From: Desulfosporosinus shakirovi
GTDB lineage: Bacteria > Bacillota > Desulfitobacteriia > Desulfitobacteriales > Desulfitobacteriaceae
Assembly (NCBI RefSeq): GCF_020595055.1
Contig: NZ_JAJDOO010000014.1
Coordinates: 1 to 64,000, forward strand
Reading direction: 5' to 3'
Length of the DNA stretch: 64,000 nt
The notes below the pieces were generated by a model. That model was not told the origin of the DNA. It did not search any database and saw only the letters and a program-made list of their open reading frames with translations. Numbering within the stretch: position 1 is the stretch's first letter; each line of letters starts with the position of its first letter. Shown one piece after another: positions 1-9,700 of the stretch. Position numbers and translations under genes: made by a program.

Positions 1-27
1 GATTTTATACTAAACTAGGGAAAATCT

Positions 28-171
28 CTATTTCAGTTGTCCGATTTCTATTCTAGCAGCACTACCTGAAAACTGAGTTAACCCGACAGAGCCTACAGTT
101 ATTGGTAAATCTATGAAAAAGAATAGGGTATACCCTTTAGTATGTTTGTGTATTTCACCTGATTTTTTCAT
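28..171 (-). CDS. small hypothetical protein (47 aa)
   Basis: A 47-codon frame starts with ATG at 171 and ends with TAG at 28-30. It is preceded by a very good ribosome binding site (GGAGGT, four bases before the ATG), which is the main reason to list it. The product begins MKKSGEIHKHTKGY and has a short hydrophobic stretch (LFFFIDLPITVG); no known domain is recognised. It is divergent from the aminotransferase gene at 335. It could be a real small protein or the remaining 5' end of a longer degraded gene. No function is proposed. Confidence 0.4.
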   Translation of the reverse strand: MKKSGEIHKHTKGYTLFFFIDLPITVGSVGLTQFSGSAARIEIGQLK

Positions 172-334
172 ACTTACCTCCACGAATCTTTATTCAATTC
201 AGTATCTATATTTAGTATGTTTCAGTAGAGTAAATATCCTGTGCGCTTCAAAACTTCTGTAACCTTTTTGTCAATCAAAAAATATCATGCTAGCAGAGTA
301 TAAAAACTGAATATTTCCAGATTGAGGTGATCCT

Positions 335-1654
335 ATGAATTTAAGCTTTAAATTATCCCGATCTAATTATAGAAATCTAGTTATAGGAACAGATACAAAA
401 ATCCCACTAAAAAATGGTCAATACACAACAGCCATCAATTTTGATAACGCGGCTTCTACCCCGCCTTTTGTTTCAGTTATGGAAGAAATAAATCACTTTG
501 CTTCCATGTATTCATCCATTCATCGGGGCACAGGTTATAAATCACAACTTTCTTCTAAAGTCTTTGAAGAAGCACGATCAATTGTTCTAAAATTCGTTAA
601 TGCCGATCCCTCTCGAGATACGGTTATTTTTGTCAAAAATACCACTGAGGCAATTAATAAATTATCTTATCGTTTATGGGATGGAAACAAAAAAAGTGTT
701 ATTTTGTCAACCTGGATGGAACACCATTCTAACGATCTTCCGTGGAGAAACAAGTTTCAAGTCGATTATGTTCAGACAGATTCCTCTGGAAAATTAAGTC
801 TCGAGGATCTAGAGAGCAGATTAATCAAGCACAAAGGCAATGTTAAACTTGTAACAGTCACTGGAGCATCCAATGTCACAGGGTATATAAATCCAATACA
901 TAAAATAGGTGAGTTGGCTCATCGCTACCGAGCAAAAATACATGTTGACGGAGCCCAATTGGTTCCTCATAATTCTGTCAACATGAATCCGAAAAATCCG
1001 CTTCAAAGCATTGACTATCTGACCTTTTCAGGGCATAAGATGTACGCACCTTTTGGAACCGGAGTACTTATCGGTCCACAAGAAACCTTCAAAAAAGGAA
1101 TCTCTGAGTATGTAGGAGGAGGTACCGCCGAAACTGTCACTCACGATTGGGTAGTATGGGAACCTCCCCCGCATAAAGAAGAAGCAGGCACCCCCAATCT
1201 AATGGGTGTGGTCGCTCTGGCAGCAGCGATTAAGACACTGACCACAGTAGGGATGAAAAACATCAACCAATATGAAGACCGGCTTACAAACTATTCCAAC
1301 TCAAAACTAAGATCCATTCCGGGTATAACAGTCTACTCCCATACGGCCCCGGGTGAACCTCGAATCGGCGTAATCCCTTTTAATGTTAACGGTATTGCCC
1401 ATGAAGAAGTAGCTGCAATTTTATCCAATCAGGCAGGAATTGCCGTTAGGACCGGTTGTTTTTGCACCCAGCCCTATATTCAAAGACTTTTATCTATCTC
1501 CCCAGGTCAAATGGATTTACACAGAAAACGCAGAGATATTCCCCGACCAGGCGTAGTTCGTCTAAGTTTTGGATTGTACAACGATTTTAGTGAAATAGAT
1601 GTTCTGATGCAATTGTTAGAAAGAATCAGTAAGCACCCAACATCTTACATTTAA
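335..1654 (+). CDS. class V aminotransferase / cysteine desulfurase-like (SufS/CsdA type)
   Basis: PLP-dependent enzyme of the cysteine desulfurase superfamily, expected to take sulfur from cysteine (or act on a related substrate) and hold it as a persulfide. Visible features over 439 residues are the N-terminal FDNAASTPP motif, the TEAINKL segment, a histidine-bearing WMEHHSNDLPW segment, DGAQ (aspartate for the PLP ring), the Schiff-base lysine in SGHKMYAPFGTG, and a cysteine-rich loop VRTGCFCTQPY in the position of the catalytic persulfide cysteine. The start is supported by GAGGTGATC eight bases upstream, a long match to the 16S tail. The next gene, 69 bp on, is a DsrE-like protein, so the pair may move sulfur from cysteine to a sulfur carrier. 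No IscU/SufU scaffold lies next to it, so Fe-S assembly is less likely than a specialised sulfur-transfer role. The exact substrate is uncertain. Confidence 0.85.
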   Translation: MNLSFKLSRSNYRNLVIGTDTKIPLKNGQYTTAINFDNAASTPPFVSVMEEINHFASMYSSIHRGTGYKSQLSSKVFEEARSIVLKFVNADPSRDTVIFVKNTTEAINKLSYRLWDGNKKSVILSTWMEHHSNDLPWRNKFQVDYVQTDSSGKLSLEDLESRLIKHKGNVKLVTVTGASNVTGYINPIHKIGELAHRYRAKIHVDGAQLVPHNSVNMNPKNPLQSIDYLTFSGHKMYAPFGTGVLIGPQETFKKGISEYVGGGTAETVTHDWVVWEPPPHKEEAGTPNLMGVVALAAAIKTLTTVGMKNINQYEDRLTNYSNSKLRSIPGITVYSHTAPGEPRIGVIPFNVNGIAHEEVAAILSNQAGIAVRTGCFCTQPYIQRLLSISPGQMDLHRKRRDIPRPGVVRLSFGLYNDFSEIDVLMQLLERISKHPTSYI

Positions 1655-1723
1655 TCAACTAATATAAATACCTATTTCTACTAATAATAGGATTTATATA
1701 ACGATCATAAAGGGGTGCACAAA

Positions 1724-2200
1724 TTGAACAAGAAAATGAACCTTTTAATGTTTAGCGGCGATTATGATAAGGCTCTAGCAGCACTTATACTAGCCAATTC
1801 CGCCCGAGAGCTTGATGTAGATGTGACTATGTTCTTCGCATTTTGGGGGCTTTGTCTCGTTCGCGATCCGGAAAAGGAAACATCAGATGATAAAACTCTC
1901 TACGAAAAAATGTTTGGAATAGTCACTCCTAAAGGGCCTGAAGAGTTGCCCCTTTCGCGCATGAACATGGCAGGTCTGGGAAAACAAATGCTTCTAGAAA
2001 TGATGGAAGATGATAAAGCTCCTTCTCTAACAGACTTTCTCAACGGAGCTCGAAAAAAAGGAGTCAAATTTTACGGATGCAAGCTATCTGTTGAAGTTAT
2101 GGGCTTTAAAGAAGATGAATTACTCCCAGAAGTTGAAGTCATTACAGGCAAAGAGTATTTAAGAGATGCTCTTGAATCAGACATGCAACTCTTTATTTAG
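1724..2200 (+). CDS. DsrE/DsrF/DrsH-like sulfur-carrier family protein
   Basis: Cytoplasmic protein of about 158 residues in the DsrE/peroxiredoxin-like family, whose members carry sulfur on a conserved cysteine. Seen here are the N-terminal MNLLMFSGDYDKALAAL strand-helix, the FFAFWGLCLV core with a cysteine, and a second cysteine in YGCKLSVEVMG, matching the usual layout. The TTG at 1724 is preferred because AAAGGGG lies eight bases upstream; a GTG at 1715 overlaps that site and an ATG at 1736 is also possible. It follows the aminotransferase on the same strand and probably shares its transcript. Its stop codon abuts the stop of the opposite RNase H gene with no bases between. Confidence 0.8.
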   Translation: MNKKMNLLMFSGDYDKALAALILANSARELDVDVTMFFAFWGLCLVRDPEKETSDDKTLYEKMFGIVTPKGPEELPLSRMNMAGLGKQMLLEMMEDDKAPSLTDFLNGARKKGVKFYGCKLSVEVMGFKEDELLPEVEVITGKEYLRDALESDMQLFI

Positions 2201-2830
2201 TTATTTTGGCTTTATTCCCAAAGCTTTTTTAGCCAGCCGGTCTACGTAATCGTTAAACTGATCTCCGCTATGACCGGCAACCTTTTTAAACTCATACAAT
2301 CCATGGTTCGTACGCATAAATTCAACATAAGCTTGAGTAAACTTATTTTTTGCTTGCCAATCTCCAGTAACCCAAAGAGAAATGCCAGAATAGTCGTGAT
2401 AGATACGAATACGTGCGTTCAGTGACTTGGCTTTTTCTACGGCATGAAGTACTGCGGCAATTTCGCCCGCAACATTTCTCATGCTGGCGGCTTCAAGGTC
2501 TTCCCCTATCCCGAAACTTTCGAGAACGACTTCACCATCCTTGACAAAGGCATAGCCATAGGAATACTTACCATTTAAATAACTTCCATCTGTATATACT
2601 TCAAAGTCAATGTTACCAATAAATGATGTAATCATACCGGCATTGTTGCCATCTCTAAGATCCTTAGAGACTCCTCCATCATTTTGCCACTCAAGTGCTT
2701 CAGCCTTCGTTTCAAAGCCTTTATAGAGCGCTCCCTTATAACCCTTGACTGACGCTTGACATTCAGGCCAGTTATTAAAAATCCCGAGATTATGCCCGCT
2801 TTTAACAACGTAATAATTTTTTTTAGCCAA
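2201..2830 (-). CDS. rnhA: ribonuclease H1 with N-terminal hybrid-binding domain
   Basis: Endonuclease that cuts the RNA strand of RNA:DNA hybrids. Residues 1-45 form a caulimovirus-viroplasmin/HBD-type module (KKNYYVVKSGHNLGIFNNWPE with a GFETKAEA segment) that binds hybrids. The rest is the RNase HI fold with the acidic residues in YTDGS, NVAGEIAAVLHA, IYHDYSGI and FNDYVDRLAKKA, and a histidine in VAGHSGDQ. The TTG at 2830 is chosen because GGAGGG lies seven bases upstream; a further TTG at 2845 overlaps that site. Length of about 209 residues is normal for the HBD-containing type. Convergent with the DsrE-like gene. Confidence 0.9.
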   Translation of the reverse strand: MAKKNYYVVKSGHNLGIFNNWPECQASVKGYKGALYKGFETKAEALEWQNDGGVSKDLRDGNNAGMITSFIGNIDFEVYTDGSYLNGKYSYGYAFVKDGEVVLESFGIGEDLEAASMRNVAGEIAAVLHAVEKAKSLNARIRIYHDYSGISLWVTGDWQAKNKFTQAYVEFMRTNHGLYEFKKVAGHSGDQFNDYVDRLAKKALGIKPK

Positions 2831-3194
2831 AGATGTTCCCTCCAAAAGTTAATAAGTTCTCTTGTCTTTTACTCTCCAGCACTAAAACTGTTGGCTGGTG
2901 GCCGGACCATGACTGTAACAGGATGTTTAAGATTAATAACACCGAGTCATGAATGGCAAGGTGTTAATTGTTCTTTCTGATTATACAATTATAATCGTTT
3001 TCTATTCAAATTTTAATATGTAAGCAAAAAAATACAAAGCAATATCTAAATCTTAGAACTCAAAAAAATATCTTAAGCATACGATATAATTGGAAGGAAT
3101 ATTCAAACTATTGTTGAAATTATATTTAGGGGTTTGATTCACATCCGACCTTAGCCCTTTATAAACAAAAATAATCTAGAAGGAGGAAGTATCT
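2831..3194. other. intergenic region between divergent genes, with one hairpin
   Basis: This stretch separates rnhA (minus) from the AbrB-RelE gene (plus). It has an imperfect inverted repeat around 2930-2968 (TTAATAACACC pairing with GGTGTTAA) of unknown role in the leader of rnhA. The right part is AT-rich and holds a TATAAT at 3085-3090, a possible -10 box for the plus-strand gene although no good -35 is visible. No gene was found. Confidence 0.4.
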
Positions 3195-3857
3195 ATGGAA
3201 ACTTATCGGGTAAAGGTTGGCTCAAAAGGAGAAATCATATTACCTGAAGAACTGCAAGAACTCTTTGGACTAGTAGCAGAGGATACTTTAGATTTGTGTG
3301 TCGATTCAGAAGGTAAAGTTTTTGTCCGAACTGCCGAGCGCTCAGTCAGGCCACTTTCAGATTTTTTTGAAGACTTAATTGTAAGTGATTTGCTTGCAAA
3401 GGGCTGCAGTGGAGACTGTCTTAAAAACAAACTCCTGGAACGCAAATTAAAGCTAAGCACCGTACTCGACCGTTTATCAGAAGAAGCGCACAGAGCACAT
3501 AAAAATGGTCAATCGATTAAGTGGTGGGAAGCTCAAGCTTTAACATCACTGTGCATTCAAAAGGACCGCAAAGGACTGTATCAGGTGATGATCACTACTC
3601 GCGGTGTCCATGATCTGGTTGTTCTCCGTAAAGAAGAGCTTAGAGAAATTCCAGCAGTGTTCGAAAGCTTAGAACAAGATCCGTTTGTTTTTAAGCGACT
3701 CAGAGGGCCGTATTATGAGACTTATCGTGTCTCTTTCCGCAGTGGAACAAAGGAACACAGAGTCATCTATACCGTCTTTGCTAAAGAAAATCTGATTGTA
3801 ATTTTAACAGTCGGAGCTCGAGAGGTCATCTATGATCGGCTTAATGGTATAGCTTGA
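3195..3857 (+). CDS. AbrB-like DNA-binding domain fused to a RelE/ParE-like domain
   Basis: The 220-residue product has two recognisable parts. Residues 1-48 are a SpoVT/AbrB swapped-hairpin domain (YRVKVGSKGEIILPEELQE). Residues about 127-217 resemble the RelE/ParE toxin fold: YQVMITTRGVHDLVVLRKEE, then LEQDPFVFKRLRG, YRVSFRSG, EHRVIYTVF, VILTVGAREVIYDRL, in the order typical of the family (L..dP...L.G...yRlr.g..Rviy...vvvl.vg.R...Y). Between them is a helical linker with a CSGDC motif. AbrB proteins often serve as antitoxins, so both halves of a toxin-antitoxin pair may be in one chain, or a RelE fold may have been adopted as a regulatory domain. The start is set by AGAAGGAGGAAG just upstream. 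The gene stands alone with a terminator at 3934-3974. Confidence 0.7.
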   Translation: METYRVKVGSKGEIILPEELQELFGLVAEDTLDLCVDSEGKVFVRTAERSVRPLSDFFEDLIVSDLLAKGCSGDCLKNKLLERKLKLSTVLDRLSEEAHRAHKNGQSIKWWEAQALTSLCIQKDRKGLYQVMITTRGVHDLVVLRKEELREIPAVFESLEQDPFVFKRLRGPYYETYRVSFRSGTKEHRVIYTVFAKENLIVILTVGAREVIYDRLNGIA

Positions 3858-3933
3858 TCAGTGCTCAATGTATGATATCGTGATTAAAACTTTAACTTGT
3901 TTTCTGAGAAACAAATGACCATGAATATTGGAC

Positions 3934-3974
3934 ATGAAAGACAGCCTGAAGATGCCTTCGGGCTGTCTTTTCAT
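3934..3974. terminator. bidirectional rho-independent terminator
   Basis: A stem GAAAGACAGCC..GGCTGTCTTTTC, extended by TGAAG/CTTCG-type pairs, lies between the convergent AbrB-RelE gene and the chemoreceptor gene. A-rich and T-rich flanks on both sides suit termination from either direction. Confidence 0.8.
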
Positions 3975-4026
3975 ATTGAAGTAACAACTGAGGAAAATCC
4001 CCCAATCCTGAGATAGGTTATAAGCT

Positions 4027-5565
4027 CTAACAGCCTGCACATTCTTTGTCACAGGAATGATCACTCAGGTTACTTCCAAATAACCTAATGCCTTTAGTTG
4101 TCATATCTTCAACTAAAGCTGCCACCTTATCTAACTGTCCAAAAATACTTCTTGAAAGTACTTCTGCTCTACCGTAAGATTCCTGAGCTCTTACTTGTTG
4201 ATTAGCTTTAACTGCTTCTATACCAATTTGCCCGATTTTGTGAAACTCACTATGAAAAGCCTCGATTTTTTCCCAGTCTTCTTCAATTATGGAATTCGTT
4301 ATTTGAACAGCATGATAAAAATGACCAAAAGCACATTTACTTCCATCCGTTTGTAGCGGATAAATCGTCATATCATCAACCATTCGTCTGAAATTATCTA
4401 ACCAATTGGCATGGGCTTTTTTAGCATCTGAAATAGTAACTAAAAATTCTTGATTGTTTAAGGCATTACTGCTACCCTTCAGAGAACTCATTTGTTCTCT
4501 AACAATAGTAGAGATTTCATCATCAATCCTAGCAATTTCCTTTGCAGATTCTGCACTTGCTAAAGCATCTCTATGAATTATTTGAGTCATCATAGTTAAC
4601 TCTTCAGCATCACGGCTAGAAACATCCATCGCTTGATTAATCTCGCTTGTGGCAGTTTTTATACCTTCCATTGATTGATTAATGAATTGTACATCATTAA
4701 TCGTCGTTTTTAGCATTTCTACATTTTTCCCCATAGTGTCTGTAATATTATCAATCTTAAGACTCATTTTTTTCGTTAATGCCATCGTATTATTCATACT
4801 TTGTTTGCCTTCTTTAGCAGCTGTTTGAATATTACCCACAAAAGACTTCATACCTTCCAGACTTCTTTTCGTATCGTCAGCCAATTTCCTAATTTCTTCA
4901 GCAACTACGGAAAAACCACGACCATTTTCGCCTGCCCGCGCTGCTTCGATAGAAGCATTGAGAGCAAGTAGATTGGTCTGCTCAGCTATATCTCCAACTC
5001 CTTGAACTATCTCATTGACTCTATTCGCCATTTCTACCAATTGAGCAATTTTCTCGCCCATAATATTGGCATCAAGCATAACCTTATCTTTCAATTCATT
5101 GACTTCTGTGAGTTGATTAAGACTTAGATAGTTATTCTGAACAAGATCTTTAGAGGCGTCCGATAATTGAGATAGTGTAGTGGAAGTTCTCTCTACTGTT
5201 GAATTCACCTCGCTCATTCCTGCGTTAGTCTGCTCTACAACAGCAAGATTAGATTCGCTCAATAACGACATTTTTTTAGCAAAGTCAATCAACTGATGTG
5301 CTATATGTGACATGTTGACGTCAAAGTTACTTAATGTTGCTGCAATAGTTAACAACTTTTTTGATGATAATGCCATTTGTCGTTCATTATCGAAAAGCTT
5401 AATAAAGTAACTAATCATCTTTTTATGGATCGGATAGTCAACCTTTGGTTCAACGGCATTTATCCCCTGTAACTTCTCCTCTACATAGTTAAATATAAAA
5501 GTAGATTCTTCACATGGTGGTTTCTTAGAAAATAAATTCAATACATTCCCTACCCTGCTTCTCAT
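4027..5565 (-). CDS. soluble methyl-accepting chemotaxis protein with C-terminal CZB zinc domain
   Basis: Cytoplasmic chemoreceptor of 512 residues; no membrane segment is visible, so it probably sits in a soluble receptor cluster or associates with membrane arrays. Residues about 90-370 are coiled coil with the signalling hairpin tip DIAEQTNLLALNASIEAARA and GRGFSVVAEEIRKLAD, which contacts CheA/CheW. Residues about 380-490 fit the chemoreceptor zinc-binding (CZB) domain, with the ligand pattern KKAHANW, KCAFGHFYH and HSEFHKIG. The chain ends in a cysteine-rich tail SCDKECAGC, which may bind metal or be redox-active. CZB domains in other receptors sense zinc or hypochlorous acid; the ligand here is not known. 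No chemotaxis genes adjoin it. Confidence 0.9.
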   Translation of the reverse strand: MRSRVGNVLNLFSKKPPCEESTFIFNYVEEKLQGINAVEPKVDYPIHKKMISYFIKLFDNERQMALSSKKLLTIAATLSNFDVNMSHIAHQLIDFAKKMSLLSESNLAVVEQTNAGMSEVNSTVERTSTTLSQLSDASKDLVQNNYLSLNQLTEVNELKDKVMLDANIMGEKIAQLVEMANRVNEIVQGVGDIAEQTNLLALNASIEAARAGENGRGFSVVAEEIRKLADDTKRSLEGMKSFVGNIQTAAKEGKQSMNNTMALTKKMSLKIDNITDTMGKNVEMLKTTINDVQFINQSMEGIKTATSEINQAMDVSSRDAEELTMMTQIIHRDALASAESAKEIARIDDEISTIVREQMSSLKGSSNALNNQEFLVTISDAKKAHANWLDNFRRMVDDMTIYPLQTDGSKCAFGHFYHAVQITNSIIEEDWEKIEAFHSEFHKIGQIGIEAVKANQQVRAQESYGRAEVLSRSIFGQLDKVAALVEDMTTKGIRLFGSNLSDHSCDKECAGC

Positions 5566-5833
5566 TTTGCTTCCAATCTCCTTTTTTTAAATCTCATTGA
5601 TCGTAATTGCGGTTTGAGTCCCTTCGAAACTTATGGGATAATCAATCACAATTAAAATACTATCTATCAATTCTCCATTTTTGATGCAATTCCTCTTTTA
5701 TAGTAATAATTATTTCTTATATATTTTTTTAATATTGTAAGTTCTTTTTTATATTCATTTGATATAAAATAAAAACTTGTGTTTGAAAAAAGGTGGGTAA
5801 TTTGTATTGGGAGATATTCTTTAAAATAATAAC

Positions 5834-5882
5834 AAAAAGGCTAGCAACCTTTATTTACCAAGCAAAAAGGTTACTAGCTTTT
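5834..5882 (-). terminator. rho-independent terminator of the methyltransferase gene
   Basis: A hairpin with arms AAAAAGGCTAGCAACCTTT and AAAAAGGTTACTAGCTTTT sits in the 351-bp gap between the chemoreceptor and methyltransferase genes. On the minus strand the stem ends in TTTTTG, about 35 bp after the methyltransferase stop. The rest of the gap (5566-5833) is very AT-rich and shows no gene. Confidence 0.75.
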
Positions 5883-5916
5883 ATATTAAGTAAAAAACTT
5901 AGGATGTGTCCACTTC

Positions 5917-6639
5917 TTACCTTGATATACGTTTCGCCGCTGCAATCGTAGCCGGAGAATCCTCAGTCCAAGGGCTTTTTTCATAGTTACCCCACAGACC
6001 GGTTATTTCCCAACCGGTCTCCTTCAAGGCCTTTCTTAAAATAGAACTAGTTATGGGGAACAAAACGTTAACTCCAGAAATAACGTGTTTCGTGTCCGGA
6101 AACTCGATCTTCATGGAAAAATCGAGTTTCCCATCCGGTCTATGGGTGTAGTAGCGATAAAAGGCAAGCTGAGAGGTCTTAATAATTGGTAACTCTATGA
6201 TTTGATTGGTCAAAATTCGGTCATAGTTAACTGTTTGCAATAAAAGGTAGGTTCCCTTTTCCCAGAACTGACCTAAAACCTGATTCAACTCAGTTTCCCC
6301 AGATACATGTGCCAGCGTATTTCCTAAACATAAGATTCCCTCAAATTCTTCCTGTATTAACTGCAAGTCTCGCATATCTGCCATGGCGAATGAAGATCTA
6401 CTTTTCCTCTCTTGTGCCTTCCTTTTAGCAATCTCAATCATCTCATCGCTTAAATCTACACCGAGCACTCGCACGCCGGTTTGACTTATTTCTAAGGCAG
6501 TCGTCCCTGTACCGCATCCGATATCCAGTACCGAGCTTAGATTATCTTGTTTCAAATAATCATGCAGGAACACTTTCTGCGGTTCCCTCAGCGGAAATAT
6601 TTCATCATAGTGTTCGGATAAGGCACGGTAAAAATCCAT
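5917..6639 (-). CDS. class I SAM-dependent methyltransferase
   Basis: Small-molecule-type methyltransferase of about 240 residues. The N-terminus (MDFYRALSEHYDEIFPL) is typical of the UbiE/COQ5-like group, followed by motif I LDIGCGTGTTALEI, motif II VLGVDLSDEMIEIAK, MADMRDL and the post-motif LCLGNTLAHV. The ATG at 6639 is chosen over an in-frame ATG at 6693 because GAGGAGG lies nine bases before it. It follows the glucan synthase gene by about 70 bp on the same strand and may be co-transcribed. The substrate cannot be read from the sequence. Confidence 0.85.
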   Translation of the reverse strand: MDFYRALSEHYDEIFPLREPQKVFLHDYLKQDNLSSVLDIGCGTGTTALEISQTGVRVLGVDLSDEMIEIAKRKAQERKSRSSFAMADMRDLQLIQEEFEGILCLGNTLAHVSGETELNQVLGQFWEKGTYLLLQTVNYDRILTNQIIELPIIKTSQLAFYRYYTHRPDGKLDFSMKIEFPDTKHVISGVNVLFPITSSILRKALKETGWEITGLWGNYEKSPWTEDSPATIAAAKRISR

Positions 6640-6708
6640 CTCAGTTATCCTCCTCTCGATATTCGCCAAGGTGAATTTTCTCAGAATCCGCACCGCAGGC
6701 CTGTTTAC

Positions 6709-9700
6709 TTAGAGAATTAATCGTACTGTATGGGTTTGACCGTCATCTTTTAAGACAATAACAGGTTCAAGTAACTCTGCTTCATCTAAGATGATCTTCG
6801 TATACCCAGTCATCCTGGCGTTAGGATTCTCAACGAAAATCTCATATTTTGTTGTTTGATAGTGATAAGTTAAGCTAAAGCCCGACCAACGGCTGGGAAT
6901 ACAGGGCTTTAAGACTATTGTATCTCCTTGCCGTTTAAATCCTAAAATCCCCTCTAATCCTGCTTGATACATCCACCCCGCAGCTCCAGTATACCATGTC
7001 CAGCCACCGCGTCCTACATGTGAATGAGTGCCATAGACATCAGCCGCCATAACATAGGGTTCTACTTTATAGCGATTCACTTCATGTTCAGTACGAGCAT
7101 GATGTATAGGACTTAACATCTGAAAAAGCTCGGTCGCCTTGTCCCCTTCTCCTAAAGTCGTATAGGCTAAAATAGCCCATGCCGCTCCGTGGGTATACTG
7201 TCCTCCGTTTTCTCGGACGCCAGGAACATATCCTTTAATATATCCTGGATCAGGCAGCAACTTGTCAAAGGGCGGGGTCAACAGGAGGAGAATTCCATCT
7301 TCCTTGCGCCACAAATAGTGTTCTAAAGCCAACATGGCATCCTGAACCCGAGTTGGTCTGGCGGCCCCAGACAGAACTGACCAGGATTGGGCAAGTGCGT
7401 CAATTTGGCATTCTTTATTTTGAGAAGATCCCAGCGGTGTTCCATCATCGAAATAAGCACGGCGGTACCAACCTCCATCCCAACCATGCAGTTCAATATT
7501 TTTCAGAAGTTCTTCGGCAATATCTCGATAATGAACTCCCCGTTCCGAATCTTCACGAGCATCACATAAGCCTGCAAAACGGACCAAAGTCATATATAAG
7601 AACCAGCCCAGCCATACACTTTCACCTTTACCTTTATGTCCAATTCTGCTGAAGCCGTCATTCCAATCCCCAGAGCCGATAAGCGGCAAGCCGTGTTCTC
7701 CAAAACTTAAGCCCTGTTCGATTGCGCGCAGACAATGCTCATATACCGTTCCCTGTTGATCAGAAATTCTTGGAATTGAGTATCGTTCATCTTCACCCTC
7801 TCTTAGTGGTTCATCCTCTAAGTACTCAGTCATTTCATCCAAAACACCGATGTCCCCTGTGCGCTCAATATAATGGAAGGTAACGAAGGGCAACCATAAT
7901 AAATCATCTGAAAATTTAGTTCGAATCCCTTTTCCTTTTTCAGCGTGCCACCAATGCTGTACATCCCCTTCGATAAACTGATGCCTGCAATGGATAAGGA
8001 TTTGATTACGAGTGACCGTTGGCTCCGTATAAACAAGGGCCATTACATCCTGAAGTTGATCTCTAAAACCGTAAGCCCCTCCCGACTGATAAAACGCAGA
8101 ACGCGCCCATAATCGGCACACTACTGTTTGATAAAGTAACCAACGGTTTAAAAGCAAATTCATGGACAAATCTGGGGTATGGATCTGAATGTTCCCTAAT
8201 AACTCATCCCAATACTGCTTGACTTCTTCAAACGAATCCTCAATCTTTTTAGGTTGTTCATAATCAGAAATGATCTGTTCTGCCTCTTGGCGATTAGCTG
8301 TTTCTCCGAATAAAAAGGTAATCGTTTTGCTTTCACCTGGCATCATTGAAAATTCCAGTCGCATCGCAGAACATGGATCAAGTCCCGCTCCAATAGATTC
8401 CGAAAAGGAATCCAGCTGTAATCCGATAGGATCTTCCAAACTTCTGTTACGTCCAATAAATTCAGAACGATCTCCTGTGTAACTAGCAACGGTAGCTCCA
8501 AAGGCCGTTAAAAACCCAATCCTTCCAATATACTCTTCTTGATAGGTGTTTTGAACATAGAAAGTGCTGCTTTTTATGTCATACTCAGTCACCAGATAAG
8601 GCGCAGTATGCTCTCGAACAACCCCCATGACCCATTCAACATAATAAGTTGCACTTAAACTTAAAGAGCGCTCTGTAAGGTTCGACAGCGTCAGCTCCAC
8701 AATCTTAACAGGCTTATCAATGGGAACAAAAAAACGCAGAGTTTGCTTCAATCCTCGACTGTAATGCTCAAAAATTGAGTATCCCTGTCCATGCCGAATT
8801 TTATAGACACCATTTTCACGTCTCGGATTAGCAGTAACAGACCAAGACTCGCCCGTTTCTTCATCACGCAAGAATAGTGCTTCACCCACCGGATCAAGAA
8901 TTGGATCATTTGACCAAGGAGTTAACTTATATTCCCTGCTGTTTTGAGACCATGTATAACCAGCACCCACTTCAGATATTTGGAAACCGAATTTGGAATT
9001 AGCAATGACGTTGATCCATGGCAAGGGGGTATTCATACCTTCCTGTAATTCAATTATATACTCTTTCCCATCTTCGCTAAACCCGCCGTATCCGTTAGCA
9101 AAATGCAAGGGACCATCTGATCCTTCTGTCACATCCTGCACCATGTTAATTATGTTTTGATCATTTTGAAGAGATTGGTCTTGAGAATTATCTGCAAGAA
9201 GCTCAGATTCCCTCGTACTAAGCTTTGCCTTTTTGCGAACTTGAACAGAGCAAGATCCTCCCTCTCCAATAAAGGTAATACGGGCTACTGTGCAGAGAAG
9301 ATTAAGTACATCTGGCTGAACAAGCCCTTTTTGAAGAAGAAAGACACCACTAGGTTGATTCAAAAGATCTCGGGCATGTCCCATTGAGATAAAATCACGC
9401 AAGCTATCCTGGAAAGCCTGTACATAACCGCTCTCATCTTCGTTGAGTATTACAAGGTCAGCCAGCAGTCCTTTGAGTCTCCAATATTCATGAATTGTCA
9501 AAAGTCTGCGCACCAAATCTAAGTGCTCAGCATTAGCAACTCGAACAAGGACAATCGGAAGATCTCCCGAAATCGCATAAGGCCAAAGAGCAGACTGCCC
9601 TTTGGAATTCTGTTTAATGCATTCCTCCGCATCTCTGCGACAAGGACTGAGATAAAGTAAATGTCCGCCAAGACTTAAGGCCTCATTGGCCTGTGCTGAT

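Noticed and set aside
2756-2980. 74-residue open frame on the plus strand over the start of rnhA
   Set aside because: It runs antisense through rnhA into a non-coding gap, has no ribosome binding site and no recognisable domain.
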